Shown here: positions 38,775 through 47,402 of the stretch, piece by piece
How the letters are laid out: every line of letters starts with the position of its first letter
Position numbering within the stretch: the first letter of the stretch is position 1
Assembly: GCA_018266395.1 (NCBI GenBank)
Contig: JAFEAM010000010.1
Coordinates: 3,259-67,258 of the forward strand
Direction of reading: 5' to 3'
DNA: 64,000 nt
Source of the DNA: Bacteroidota bacterium
GTDB taxonomy: Bacteria; Bacteroidota; Bacteroidia; Cytophagales; Cyclobacteriaceae
Made by a program: the position numbers and the translations under genes
The notes under the pieces: generated by a model
The model's database searches: none
What the model saw: the letters and a program-made list of their open reading frames with translations, nothing else
What the model was told of the DNA's origin: nothing

Positions 38775-40223
38775 TTAGAGCTTGTAAGGCGCGCGGTATT
38801 CTCTTTTCACAAACTGGTTGGCCGGATCGAAGTTGGTCACTTTCATATTGTTGCCATCCCACAATAGCTTGATGCCGCGACCGGGGTAGTCAAATGCCGT
38901 TTGGCTGCCGGGTCGTGGTGTCCGGTAATCATAACTGCGAATGGCGAGGTTGCCCATCAGAATAGTTTCCGTCAGGGGACCTGCGGTTTCAAATGGCGAA
39001 CTGACTTCCATTTTACCGTAACCGGCTATACAGGCCTCAACCCATTGCGCGTAATGCCCTTCAGCACTGCCCTGAACTCTCTTAGTAGTCTCTGGGACCT
39101 TGGCGTCTTTCGTTTTGCTGGTTGGCAGCAGCTGCGGATACATACCATAAGTTCCGCACATCATCTTGCCTTTTGTTCCAATGAATAAAGCGCCATTTCC
39201 GCCGTCACCCATTCTCTCATTTGGCCCGAGTTCTTCCGGACGTTCGGGTTGGATACCGCCGTCCATCCAGTGCAACTTAACAGGGGGCTTGCCGTCCCTT
39301 CCAGGGAAGGTGAAAATAATGTAGGAGGAGGGAGGACCGCTTTCTGGGAAATAGCCCCGTTTGAATTCATCAACAAACACACTACCCACGCTTGCGGTCA
39401 CATCGGATGGATACTGTAGCCCAAGTACGCGGAACGGGGGCTCAATAATATGGCAACCCATGTCGCCCAACGCGCCTGTGCCATAGTCCCACCAGCCTCT
39501 CCAGTTGAACGGAACAAGTTTCTCCACGTAATCTTTGAATGGCGCTGTTCCCAACCAGAGATCCCAATCCAGGGTTGAGGGTACACTTGCTTTTGCAGCA
39601 GGCCAGGGGATACCCTGTGGCCACACCGGGCGGTCGGTCCAGCAATAAACAGTGTGCACATCTCCGATTAACCCTGCTTTGTACCAGTCCACCAGTTGCC
39701 GTACGCCATCACCTGATGAACCCTGGTTGCCCATCTGGGTTACGACTTTATATTTTTTTGCCGCTTCAGTCAGTGCACGTGCTTCAAAGACATCATGGGT
39801 CAAAGGTTTTTGTACGTAGACATGCTTTCCTAATTGCATGGCGGCCATGGCCTGAACCGCATGCATGTGATCAGGAGTAGACACACTCACTGCATCAATA
39901 TTTTTTGCCTCCTTTTCCAGCATAATCCGATAGTCTTTGTAATAGACTGCTTTGGGGAAGTTGGCTACCGTCTTGGCTGCGCGTTTGTCATCCACATCAC
40001 ACAAAAAGCCAATTTCTGCTTTGCCACTCTTGGCGAAGTTTGCGATGTCACTTTCGCCTTTCCCACCTACGCCAATTCCAGCCACAACAATTTTGTCGCT
40101 GGGGGCAATATATCCCTTACCCCCCAACACATGGCGGGGAAGAATGGTAAGCCCGGCAGATGCCAGGCCCAGGGTCTTTAGAAAATTGCGTCTTGAGAAT
40201 TCTTTTGAATGCTGGTCTTTCAT
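38775..40223 (-). CDS. Gfo/Idh/MocA family oxidoreductase with Tat signal
   Basis: 482 residues. Twin-arginine signal (SRRNFLKTLGLASAGL, about 9-24), so it is folded in the cytoplasm, then exported. NAD(P)-binding Rossmann domain with VVAGIGVGGKGESDIANF, CDVDDKRAAKTVANFP and VSTPDHMHAVQAMAAMQLGKHVYVQKPLTHDVFEA; the EKP-like catalytic motif reads QKP. The substrate domain has NQGSSGDGVRQLV and WRGWWDYGTGALGDMGCHI. These proteins oxidise or reduce sugars or cyclitols. The next upstream genes encode a GMC enzyme and its small subunit, so 3-keto-sugar chemistry is inferred. The Gln in place of Glu in EKP is noted in this Tat-type subgroup. Confidence 0.88.
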   Translation of the reverse strand: MKDQHSKEFSRRNFLKTLGLASAGLTILPRHVLGGKGYIAPSDKIVVAGIGVGGKGESDIANFAKSGKAEIGFLCDVDDKRAAKTVANFPKAVYYKDYRIMLEKEAKNIDAVSVSTPDHMHAVQAMAAMQLGKHVYVQKPLTHDVFEARALTEAAKKYKVVTQMGNQGSSGDGVRQLVDWYKAGLIGDVHTVYCWTDRPVWPQGIPWPAAKASVPSTLDWDLWLGTAPFKDYVEKLVPFNWRGWWDYGTGALGDMGCHIIEPPFRVLGLQYPSDVTASVGSVFVDEFKRGYFPESGPPSSYIIFTFPGRDGKPPVKLHWMDGGIQPERPEELGPNERMGDGGNGALFIGTKGKMMCGTYGMYPQLLPTSKTKDAKVPETTKRVQGSAEGHYAQWVEACIAGYGKMEVSSPFETAGPLTETILMGNLAIRSYDYRTPRPGSQTAFDYPGRGIKLLWDGNNMKVTNFDPANQFVKREYRAPYKL

Positions 40224-40265
40224 GGCTAATGCAAAAAAATGATAGTTGTTGATTCCTGTTGTTGA

Positions 40266-40928
40266 TTAATCAAATTTAACTGACTCTTTCAGGGTGCGCT
40301 CATCATACTTAACGCCGTATTGATCCAGTACGTCCTGCGGAACTCCATCCCATTGGTTGGGCTGGTTACCTGCATATCCCAGATCTTTGATTCCGATTTG
40401 ACTGGAAAAGAAGCCTGCAGCAGTAAGGTCACGCATGAGGTTGAAGAAGGCTACACCCTGTTCCATTCCTGGCTTGACTTTTTCAGGGTAAGCAATTTCA
40501 TCCACAATGGAAATTTGTTGTTGCGCGTTGCAGTCAGCAAAGGTGGCGCCATATAATTTGAGGCATTGGACATCGAGCCATCGCATGCCGCCTCTCAAGG
40601 GCGTCTGATGATGGGGCATGTCCTTGGCAATAAACTCAATGAATGCAGGAACCCCTGCCTGGCTCGCGCTTCCGGAGACTTCATCCTGGGGGATGATAAT
40701 GTCAGACAGGATGGTAATCGTCTTCAACTCGTGATCTGTGAAGAACTTTTCCGCAGAAATCTTTCTGTAGTGCTCGATCTCATCGGGCTGCCGATTAGGG
40801 CCTGCACCCTCATCGGAAACGACTGACTTGTCTTCTTCCTTCTTGGTCTGGTCAGGACCGCATGAAATCAATGCGCCTGCACCGATGGTGCCTACAGCAA
40901 GTGATTTGAGATATTTTCTTCTGTCCAT
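40266..40928 (-). CDS. Gluconate 2-dehydrogenase subunit 3 family protein
   Basis: 220 residues from ATG at 40928, which starts MDRRKYLKSLAVGTIGAGALISC. This is a Tat lipoprotein signal with a Cys near residue 23. The body has FFTDHELKTITILSDIIIPQD, IEFIAKDMPHHQTPLRGGMRWLDV and FFNLMRDLTAAGFFSSQIGIKDLGYAGNQPN, typical of the small subunit that chaperones the FAD subunit through Tat and anchors it. It lies 14 bp after the GMC gene and is likely needed for its export, since the GMC protein itself has no signal. Confidence 0.87.
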   Translation of the reverse strand: MDRRKYLKSLAVGTIGAGALISCGPDQTKKEEDKSVVSDEGAGPNRQPDEIEHYRKISAEKFFTDHELKTITILSDIIIPQDEVSGSASQAGVPAFIEFIAKDMPHHQTPLRGGMRWLDVQCLKLYGATFADCNAQQQISIVDEIAYPEKVKPGMEQGVAFFNLMRDLTAAGFFSSQIGIKDLGYAGNQPNQWDGVPQDVLDQYGVKYDERTLKESVKFD

Positions 40929-40942
40929 GTTTGAGGATTCGA

Positions 40943-42685
40943 TCAGAGGTTCTGTTTCTTCAATTCTTCCATAATAAACTCGGATGTGCGCATGGACAAC
41001 GCGAGAATGGTCCAGGTGGGATTCTTGTCTGCCTGCGATACAAACGGACCACCATCCACAACAAAAAGGTTCTTGCAATCGTGCGCCTGGTTATACTTGT
41101 TAAGTGCAGATCGCCTGGGATCATTGCCCATTCTTACCGTTCCGACTTCATGAATAATTCTTCCCGGTGTTTCCAACCCATAGTTGGTTTCTTTCCCCTG
41201 AATGCCCCAGGTGATTTCACCACCCACTTTGTGGATAATCTCCTTGAAGGTCTCCTGCATGTGGCGTGCCTGGTTGATTTCGTGATCGCTCCACTTGTAA
41301 TGGAACCTCAGCACCGGAATGCCATACTTGTCGACAGTACCGGGGTCGATTTCACAATAGTTGTCCTCACGCGCAATGGCTTCACCGCGGCCCGCCATTC
41401 CGAAGGTCGCGCCATAATAGTAACGGTAGTCGTCTTTAAGTGAAGCACCATATCCACCGGCATTTTTCTTCTCACCGTTGCGTCCAGGGTACTTTCCATT
41501 AAGTCCCTGCATGCCGGATCCGAATCCGTAGCCCGGCATTCCCATGCCGCCCCAGTATTCAATGTGGTAGCCGCGGGGAAAATCAAGCTTCTTATTGTCA
41601 AGCCACCAGGGTGTGTAGACATGCATTCCTCCAACCCCGTCTTCGTTGTAGCGTTTCCTGCCAAATAACTTTGGTAAGACACCGCCCATACCGACGCCTG
41701 TCGAGTCGTGCAGGTATTTGCCTACTACGCCGCTGGCGTTGGCCAGTCCACCAGGATGCTGTCTGGATTTTGAATTGAGAAGCAGTCGCGCCGATTCGCA
41801 GGCGCTGGCAGCAAGGACTACTACTTTGGCATTGACCTGGTACTCCTGCAGATCATTCTTATCCACATAGGAAATGCCGGTAGCCAGTCCCTCTTCATTG
41901 GTCAATACTTCCCGCGCCATCGCATTCGGAATAACATCGATGTTGCCTGTTTTCAGCGCTGGCTTGATCAGCACAGAAGATGACGAAAAATCACCATATA
42001 CGGTACACCCACGATTGCATTGTGAGCAAAAAAAACAGGCGCCACGTTCTTTATTATCAGGAAGGGGACGAGTAAGAATAGAAAGCCGGGAGGGTATAAC
42101 CGGAATCCCGATGGAGGTAGCGGCATCTTTCAGGAATAATTCATGCAACCTCGGTTTAGGCGGAGGAAGAAAGTGGCCATCCGGCTCGTTAGGCAGATTC
42201 TCCTTCGATCCGAAAATTCCAATGAGTTTATCCACCCGGTCATAGTAGGGGGCAACATCATCATAACTGATGGGCCAATCGTCACCGAGACCGTCGATGC
42301 TTTTGCGTTTGAAATCTTTAGGACCGAACCTCAGGGATATTCTTCCCCAGTGATTGGTGCGCCCACCCAGCATACGAGAACGGAACCAGTCGAACTGGGT
42401 GCCGCCTTTTTGTGTATAGGGTTCACCATCGATCTCCCAACCGCCATAAGCTGCATCAAAATCACCAAATGGTCGATGGTTGCCGGCTCCACGGCGTGGT
42501 GACTCCCACGGCCACTTGAGTTGAGTTACGTTTTTGGCCGGATCGTACAGAGGACCTGCCTCCAGAAGTGCGACCTTAACACCAGCCGTTGCGAGCATGT
42601 AGGCCGCCATCCCGCCGCCTGCACCCGAACCTACAATGCAGACATCATAGTCCTTCTGCACCTTCTTAATTTCAAAATCGTTCAT
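40943..42685 (-). CDS. GMC family FAD oxidoreductase, large subunit
   Basis: 580 residues. N-terminal FAD-binding VCIVGSGAGGGMAAYMLATAGVKVALLEAG, the GMC motif region HRPFGDFDAAYGGWEIDG, GGRTNHWGRISLRFGP, and ASACESARLLLNSKS. The C-terminal catalytic part has HEVGTVRMGNDPRRSALN and VVDGGPFVSQADKNPTWTILALSMR with conserved His and Asn. A Cys cluster CFFCSQCNRGC may bind metal or form disulfides. It has no signal peptide, so it should travel through Tat with the small subunit. Members include glucoside 3-dehydrogenase and fructose or gluconate dehydrogenases. The substrate cannot be fixed, but the Gfo/Idh/MocA neighbour points to keto-sugar metabolism. Confidence 0.88.
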   Translation of the reverse strand: MNDFEIKKVQKDYDVCIVGSGAGGGMAAYMLATAGVKVALLEAGPLYDPAKNVTQLKWPWESPRRGAGNHRPFGDFDAAYGGWEIDGEPYTQKGGTQFDWFRSRMLGGRTNHWGRISLRFGPKDFKRKSIDGLGDDWPISYDDVAPYYDRVDKLIGIFGSKENLPNEPDGHFLPPPKPRLHELFLKDAATSIGIPVIPSRLSILTRPLPDNKERGACFFCSQCNRGCTVYGDFSSSSVLIKPALKTGNIDVIPNAMAREVLTNEEGLATGISYVDKNDLQEYQVNAKVVVLAASACESARLLLNSKSRQHPGGLANASGVVGKYLHDSTGVGMGGVLPKLFGRKRYNEDGVGGMHVYTPWWLDNKKLDFPRGYHIEYWGGMGMPGYGFGSGMQGLNGKYPGRNGEKKNAGGYGASLKDDYRYYYGATFGMAGRGEAIAREDNYCEIDPGTVDKYGIPVLRFHYKWSDHEINQARHMQETFKEIIHKVGGEITWGIQGKETNYGLETPGRIIHEVGTVRMGNDPRRSALNKYNQAHDCKNLFVVDGGPFVSQADKNPTWTILALSMRTSEFIMEELKKQNL

Positions 42686-42767
42686 CTGAAAGCCACGGCT
42701 TCTTCCGTGAATTCTAAATGTAGATTTTATTTATACAAATCGAAAAGTAAAAGGAGGGGAGCGGCTT

Positions 42768-43034
42768 CTATTTTTCTTTTTTGGGAACAGGGTCATACCC
42801 GCTGGTGCCCCAGGGATGGCAACGCGCTATTCTTCTGGCACCTAACATTATTCCTTTTAACACCCCCCACTCCTGTATGGCCTCAATGGCATATTGCGAA
42901 CAGCTTGGAGTGTGCCGGCAATGAGCGCCGAGCATCGGCGAGAGCATGAGCTGATACAGCCTGATGGGAAGTATGAAGAGTTTCTTTAGCAAAGCTTCAA
43001 GTCTGTCATTCTGCAGACCAGGTGATTTCACCAT
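42768..43034 (-). CDS. yidD: Membrane protein insertion efficiency factor YidD
   Basis: About 88 residues. Small membrane-associated protein that helps YidC insert proteins. Signature [33 protein letters not shown] with Cys residues, and [18 protein letters not shown]. It overlaps the 3' end of cysS by about 29 bp, because the N-terminal ~25 residues lie in that gene. The real start may be the ATG at 43034 or 43043, or a later codon nearer LLKKLFILP. Confidence 0.9.
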   Translation of the reverse strand: MVKSPGLQNDRLEALLKKLFILPIRLYQLMLSPMLGAHCRHTPSCSQYAIEAIQEWGVLKGIMLGARRIARCHPWGTSGYDPVPKKEK

Positions 43035-44511
43035 CCTTCCCATCCTTCAGCTGAATGCCGATGGACTTTAATTCGTCACGAATCTTGTCCGAGAGGGCAA
43101 AATTCCTGTCTGCTCTTGCTTTCTTACGTAACCCGATCAGTACACCGATAGTTCCATCGAGCAACTTCTCGTCTGAACCTGATTCCTCTTTCAGTCCGAG
43201 GACATTCTCCATAAACCCTGTGTAAGCATTGGCGAATGAATTGAAATTTTCAACCTCCAGGCTGCTCAGCGGAAGGTTGCCCGATTTCATGTCATTGATT
43301 CTTGATGCCATCTCGAAAAGCACGGCCAGGGTCTTGGCCGTGTTGAAGTCGTCGCTCATTTCCTTGTAGCAGGTTTGAACGAGAGATTCCAGGCTTTCAT
43401 TCGCAGAAGGATCCGGCATTGAAGTTCCCGGATGTGAAAGTTCCCTCAATGTCTTCAGCGCCGAACTTAATTTCTTGTATCCTTTCTCCGCCGCCTGAAG
43501 TGCCTCATTGGAAAAATCAAGTGTGCTGGAGTAATGCGACTGAAGCATAAAGAACCGTACTGCCATAGGCGTGTAACCCCGCTGGAGCATGGGGTGACTT
43601 CCTGAGAATAATTCGGATGGGAGGAATGAGTTGCCGAGGGACTTGCTCATCTTCTGGCCGTTCACGGTAAGCATATTCGAGTGAATCCAGTAATGAACCG
43701 GAGCTTTTCCATTCGCACCGGTACCCTGTGCAATCTCGCATTCATGGTGCGGGAACTTGAGATCCATCCCTCCGCCATGAATATCGAATTGTTCACCGAG
43801 ATATTTGGTGCTCATGACAGTGCACTCAATATGCCATCCGGGGAATCCGTCGCCCCACGGTGATGGCCATCTCATGATATGTGATGGGGAGGCTTTCTTC
43901 CAAAGAGCGAAATCGATCTTGTCTCTTTTTTCATCCTGGCTGTCAAGATCGCGGCCGCTCTCTATCAGCTCCTCTATATTTCTTCCTGACAAGATCCCGT
44001 ATGAATGGGACTGGTGGTATTTCTTTACATCGAAATAGACGGAGCCATTCACTTCATAGGCAAGCCCCAGATCGAGCAGTTTTTTGGTAATCTCTATCTG
44101 TTCAACAATGTGCCCCGTTGCAGTGGGTTCAATGCTGGGTGGAAGGATATTGAATTGCCTCATTACGGAGTGAAAATCCTCCGTGTACTTTTTCACCACT
44201 TCCATAGGCTCCAGTTGTTCGAGCCGGGCCTTCTTGCCAATCTTGTCTTCCCCCTGGTCATCATCATTTTCGAGGTGTCCTACATCGGTGATATTCCTGA
44301 CATAGCGGACCTTATAGCCCAGAAATCTGAAATAGCGGGAGATGATGTCGAAGGTGAGGAAAGTTCTTGTGTTGCCCAGGTGCACGTTGTTGTACACCGT
44401 GGGGCCGCATACATACATCCCTACAAAACCTGGAATAATCGGTTTGAAGAGTTCCTTTTTTCCCGAAAGGGAGTTGGAAAGGCTTACAGGATATTGTTCG
44501 TAAAGCTTCAT
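43006..44511 (-). CDS. cysS: Cysteinyl-tRNA synthetase
   Basis: 501 residues. It charges tRNA-Cys. Class I motifs: [23 protein letters not shown] (HIGH-like HLGN and the first zinc-ligand Cys), [14 protein letters not shown] (zinc-ligand Cys), PHHECEIAQ (zinc ligands), and KMSKSLGN (KMSKS). A DALR-type anticodon domain and a C-terminal [26 protein letters not shown] follow. Standalone gene with a 150 bp upstream gap; it overlaps yidD at its end. Confidence 0.96.
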   Translation of the reverse strand: MKLYEQYPVSLSNSLSGKKELFKPIIPGFVGMYVCGPTVYNNVHLGNTRTFLTFDIISRYFRFLGYKVRYVRNITDVGHLENDDDQGEDKIGKKARLEQLEPMEVVKKYTEDFHSVMRQFNILPPSIEPTATGHIVEQIEITKKLLDLGLAYEVNGSVYFDVKKYHQSHSYGILSGRNIEELIESGRDLDSQDEKRDKIDFALWKKASPSHIMRWPSPWGDGFPGWHIECTVMSTKYLGEQFDIHGGGMDLKFPHHECEIAQGTGANGKAPVHYWIHSNMLTVNGQKMSKSLGNSFLPSELFSGSHPMLQRGYTPMAVRFFMLQSHYSSTLDFSNEALQAAEKGYKKLSSALKTLRELSHPGTSMPDPSANESLESLVQTCYKEMSDDFNTAKTLAVLFEMASRINDMKSGNLPLSSLEVENFNSFANAYTGFMENVLGLKEESGSDEKLLDGTIGVLIGLRKKARADRNFALSDKIRDELKSIGIQLKDGKDGEITWSAE

Positions 44512-44662
44512 GGATGTAATTCGACGGCGAAACTAATAAATATAACCGGGCCTGGCACGAACTGGGGGGCTGTTGATCAATTCCGGATTATTTAAATTCT
44601 GAACTGGGGCCAAGCACACGGTTTTAATCCGGCAACTAAGGGATACCTGGGGCTTCCAGTCT

Positions 44663-45547
44663 TTAAACTGAAAGAGCAGGTATTGGCAGTTTGGCTCCAC
44701 AATGGGAGTTCAGCTGCTCGATCAGATACTTGCATAGCGCAGGTGAATGCGATTCATCTTCCTGATGGATAAAGAAAAATAGTTTCTGCAGACCCTGGGA
44801 CTGCCATAGTTGAATACGTTTTGCCCATTGGTCGAGGCGACGATAGTCCGTGGGATGGAGGCCATTCCCAACGAAACGAACGAAGGCAACTGGTGTGGTC
44901 AGTCTCATATGCAGGGCGTCTCTTCTCCCGGCCGCATCAGTTATCGCAGTGCCTCGTGACAAATCTTCGAGCATGGAGAACACTTCTTCAGATGCTTTCT
45001 TTTCGAACCACTTCGGGTTTCGGAATTCAACGGATAGGGGAATGTCGACCGGCCATGTCTTGAGATATTCTTTCAAGGATTCGAAATTCTTTGGTGGATA
45101 ATTCGGAGGCAACTGCAGCAACGAGGGGCCTAGGTGATCGCCAAATGCACTCACACCCTTGATGAAGACATCGGTATATTCACCTGCATCCTTCAAACGC
45201 TTAATGTGCGTGATCTTGTCGTTCACTTTGGGACAAAACTTGAAGCCGGGTAACGCTTTTTCTCGCCACTCAGTCACCTGCCTTACGGAAGGAAGCTTGT
45301 AGAAAGTGGCATTCAGTTCGACGCAATTAAACTTTTTGGAGTATTCCGTAAGAAACTCAGTTTCCGGAGTGTCTCTGGGGTACACACTTCCAATCCATTC
45401 CTTGCGTCCCCACTTGGCGCACCCGACATAGAATGCAGTCCCCGCCGACTTCGTTCTTCCTAAAATGTCGGCAGTATGTAGATGATCCGCCGGCAAGGTG
45501 AAGTCAATTTTATCCAATTCATCAGGTGCGGCCTTCCCAAAGTCCAT
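44663..45547 (-). CDS. DUF72 (YecE-like) protein
   Basis: 294 residues. TIM-barrel-like family of unknown function. Marks: FYVGCAKWGRKEWIGSVYP, YSKKFNCVELNATFYKLPS, LPGFKFCPKVNDKITHIKRL, GPSLLQLPPNYPPKNFESLKEYL, PLSVEFRNPKWF, and VAFVRFVGNGLHPTDYRRLDQWAKRI. It is divergent from the M20 genes. Nothing in the neighbourhood adds a function. Confidence 0.88.
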   Translation of the reverse strand: MDFGKAAPDELDKIDFTLPADHLHTADILGRTKSAGTAFYVGCAKWGRKEWIGSVYPRDTPETEFLTEYSKKFNCVELNATFYKLPSVRQVTEWREKALPGFKFCPKVNDKITHIKRLKDAGEYTDVFIKGVSAFGDHLGPSLLQLPPNYPPKNFESLKEYLKTWPVDIPLSVEFRNPKWFEKKASEEVFSMLEDLSRGTAITDAAGRRDALHMRLTTPVAFVRFVGNGLHPTDYRRLDQWAKRIQLWQSQGLQKLFFFIHQEDESHSPALCKYLIEQLNSHCGAKLPIPALSV

Positions 45548-45565
45548 GATGAAAAGTTAATCGTT

Positions 45566-45572
45566 TATCTTG
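45566..45572 (+). promoter_or_regulatory. -7-like box before the first M20 gene
   Basis: GTTTATCTTG here is shared with the region before the second M20 copy. TATCTTG is one base short of TAnnTTTG. No matching TTTG is at the right distance, so the -33 is weak. Confidence 0.35.
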
Positions 45573-45597
45573 CGCAATACCTAATCCTAACCATGAT

Positions 45598-47250
45598 ATG
45601 AAAAAGACTGTACTAGTGGTCCTTGCCGGGTTCCTGTTTATCAATCTCCGGGCTCAGACCGAACTGCAGCAGGTTGAAAAGCTGAAAAACGAGGCTGTCC
45701 AGGAAGTCGAAAAGAATGCGGTCCTTGGCCAACAGATCAATGACATGCTTTTCAGCTTCGCGGAACTTGGTTTTCAGGAAGTTGAAACGTCTGCTTACCT
45801 GACCTCCTTGCTGGAAAAGAACGGATTCAAAATTCAGCGGGGTATTGCCGGCATACCTACCGCGTGGACCGCCACGTGGGGCAATGGTAAGCCGGTAATT
45901 GCACTGGGTTCTGATGTGGACTGCATTCCCAAGGCATCGCAGAAACCTGGTGTAGCTTATCACGACCCAATAGTAGAGGGAGCCCCAGGGCACGGAGAGG
46001 GTCACAACTCCGGCCAGGCTGTCAATATTATATCTGCACTTGCCATGAAGAAGATCATGGAGCGCGACAAGCTTCAGGGAACCCTGATTCTGTGGCCGGG
46101 TGTCGCCGAGGAGCAGTTGGGAACCAAAGCTTATTATGTGAGGGCCGGCATCTTCAAGGACGTTGATGCCTGTATTTTCACACACGTCGATGATAATATG
46201 GGTGTGTCATTCGGTGATGACGGTTATAATGGCTTGGTATCCGTGAAGTTTAACTTTGAAGGTTCTGCCGCTCACGCTGCCGGTGCTCCCTGGAGAGGCA
46301 GGAGCGCACTGGACGCAGTGGAGTTGATGAACGTGGGATGGAACTTCCGCAGGGAGCACCTTGAACTCACCCAGCGGTCGCACTATGTTATTCCTGATGG
46401 CGGCGATCAACCGAATGTTGTGCCCAGCAAGGCATCAGTATGGTATTACTTCCGTGAAAGAACATACCCTGGCATCAAGAACCTCTTTGATATAGGAATG
46501 AAAATGGCGGAGGGCGCGGCATTGATGACAGATACCAAGTTTACCTACGAAATTCTGGGATCGGCCTGGCCCGGCCACTTTAACAGGCCGATGGCAGAGG
46601 CGATGTATCAAAACATCAAAAAGGTTGGACTGCCCGTGTGGTCGCAGGAAGATCAGATGCTTGCCCGCGCAACCCAAATGGAGATGAAGGCGCCAAAGAT
46701 CACCGGATTGGCCTCCAAGCTGGACACTCTGGGTATGCCGGCGCCTACCGGACCAGTCAATGTAATGGGACGCCAACTTATGTCTATGGGTGGTGGATCT
46801 GATGACATCGCGGATATCAGCTGGTCTGTGCCAACAGTAGTTCTCCGCTACCCATCCAACATACCCGGTCTCCCAGGTCATCATTGGAGCAATGCCATCT
46901 CTATGGCAACGCCAATTGCGCACAAAGGAATTGTTTACGGGGCCAAAACAGAAGTGATGACGTTGCTGGATTTGCTGTTGAAGCCGGAGTTGTTAAAGAA
47001 CGCATGGGAATATTACCGGACAGAACAAACCAAGGATCAGAAATACATTCCTCTGATCGGTGATAAGGATAATCCTGCCATTTTTCTGAATCAAAAGATC
47101 ATGACAGAGTATGCGCCGAAGTTGAAGCCCTTCTATTACAATCCAGCCAAGTACAAAACTTACCTTGAACAACTAGGCATTCAGTATCCGACCATACGGC
47201 CTGATCAGAAAGAGGCACTGAATAAATTGGCGGAAAAAGAAAGGAAGTGA
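45598..47250 (+). CDS. Secreted M20-family amidohydrolase, copy 1
   Basis: 550 residues. Signal peptide (about 1-19, ending RAQ). M20D/AbgB-type peptidase fold with metal-binding region ALGSDVDCIP, GAPGHGEGHNSGQAVNI, PGVAEEQLGTKAYYVRAG (catalytic Glu pair), then the dimerisation domain (FNFEGSAAHAAGAPWRGRSALDAVELM) and a final GLPGHHWSNAISMATPIAHKGI with the last metal His. It should cleave an amide bond of an aminobenzoyl-glutamate, N-acyl amino acid or peptide-like substrate outside the cytoplasm. It is followed by a terminator and by a near-identical copy. Confidence 0.88.
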   Translation: MKKTVLVVLAGFLFINLRAQTELQQVEKLKNEAVQEVEKNAVLGQQINDMLFSFAELGFQEVETSAYLTSLLEKNGFKIQRGIAGIPTAWTATWGNGKPVIALGSDVDCIPKASQKPGVAYHDPIVEGAPGHGEGHNSGQAVNIISALAMKKIMERDKLQGTLILWPGVAEEQLGTKAYYVRAGIFKDVDACIFTHVDDNMGVSFGDDGYNGLVSVKFNFEGSAAHAAGAPWRGRSALDAVELMNVGWNFRREHLELTQRSHYVIPDGGDQPNVVPSKASVWYYFRERTYPGIKNLFDIGMKMAEGAALMTDTKFTYEILGSAWPGHFNRPMAEAMYQNIKKVGLPVWSQEDQMLARATQMEMKAPKITGLASKLDTLGMPAPTGPVNVMGRQLMSMGGGSDDIADISWSVPTVVLRYPSNIPGLPGHHWSNAISMATPIAHKGIVYGAKTEVMTLLDLLLKPELLKNAWEYYRTEQTKDQKYIPLIGDKDNPAIFLNQKIMTEYAPKLKPFYYNPAKYKTYLEQLGIQYPTIRPDQKEALNKLAEKERK

Positions 47251-47266
47251 TTGAGCGATGAACTCA

Positions 47267-47310
47267 AAGAAGGCCAATGCCCGGCGGGTTATTGGCCTTC
47301 TTGCTTTTGT
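47267..47310 (+). terminator. Terminator after M20 copy 1
   Basis: A perfect 12-bp stem (47267-47278 with 47291-47302) and 12-base loop precede GCTTTTG. It separates the two copies into two transcripts. Confidence 0.8.
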
Positions 47311-47350
47311 GCTTCAGCGGCCGACCCTTACCATTCATGTAATCTGGCGT

Positions 47351-47380
47351 TTTGGGGATGCGGGCATGCTGTTTATCTTG
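47351..47380 (+). promoter_or_regulatory. Promoter of M20 copy 2
   Basis: TTTG (47351-47354), 19 bp, TATCTTG (47374-47380), a near-consensus Bacteroidota promoter, with the start about 20 bp before the ATG. Confidence 0.55.
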
Positions 47381-47402
47381 TACGGTACCTTAATCCTACA
47401 CT

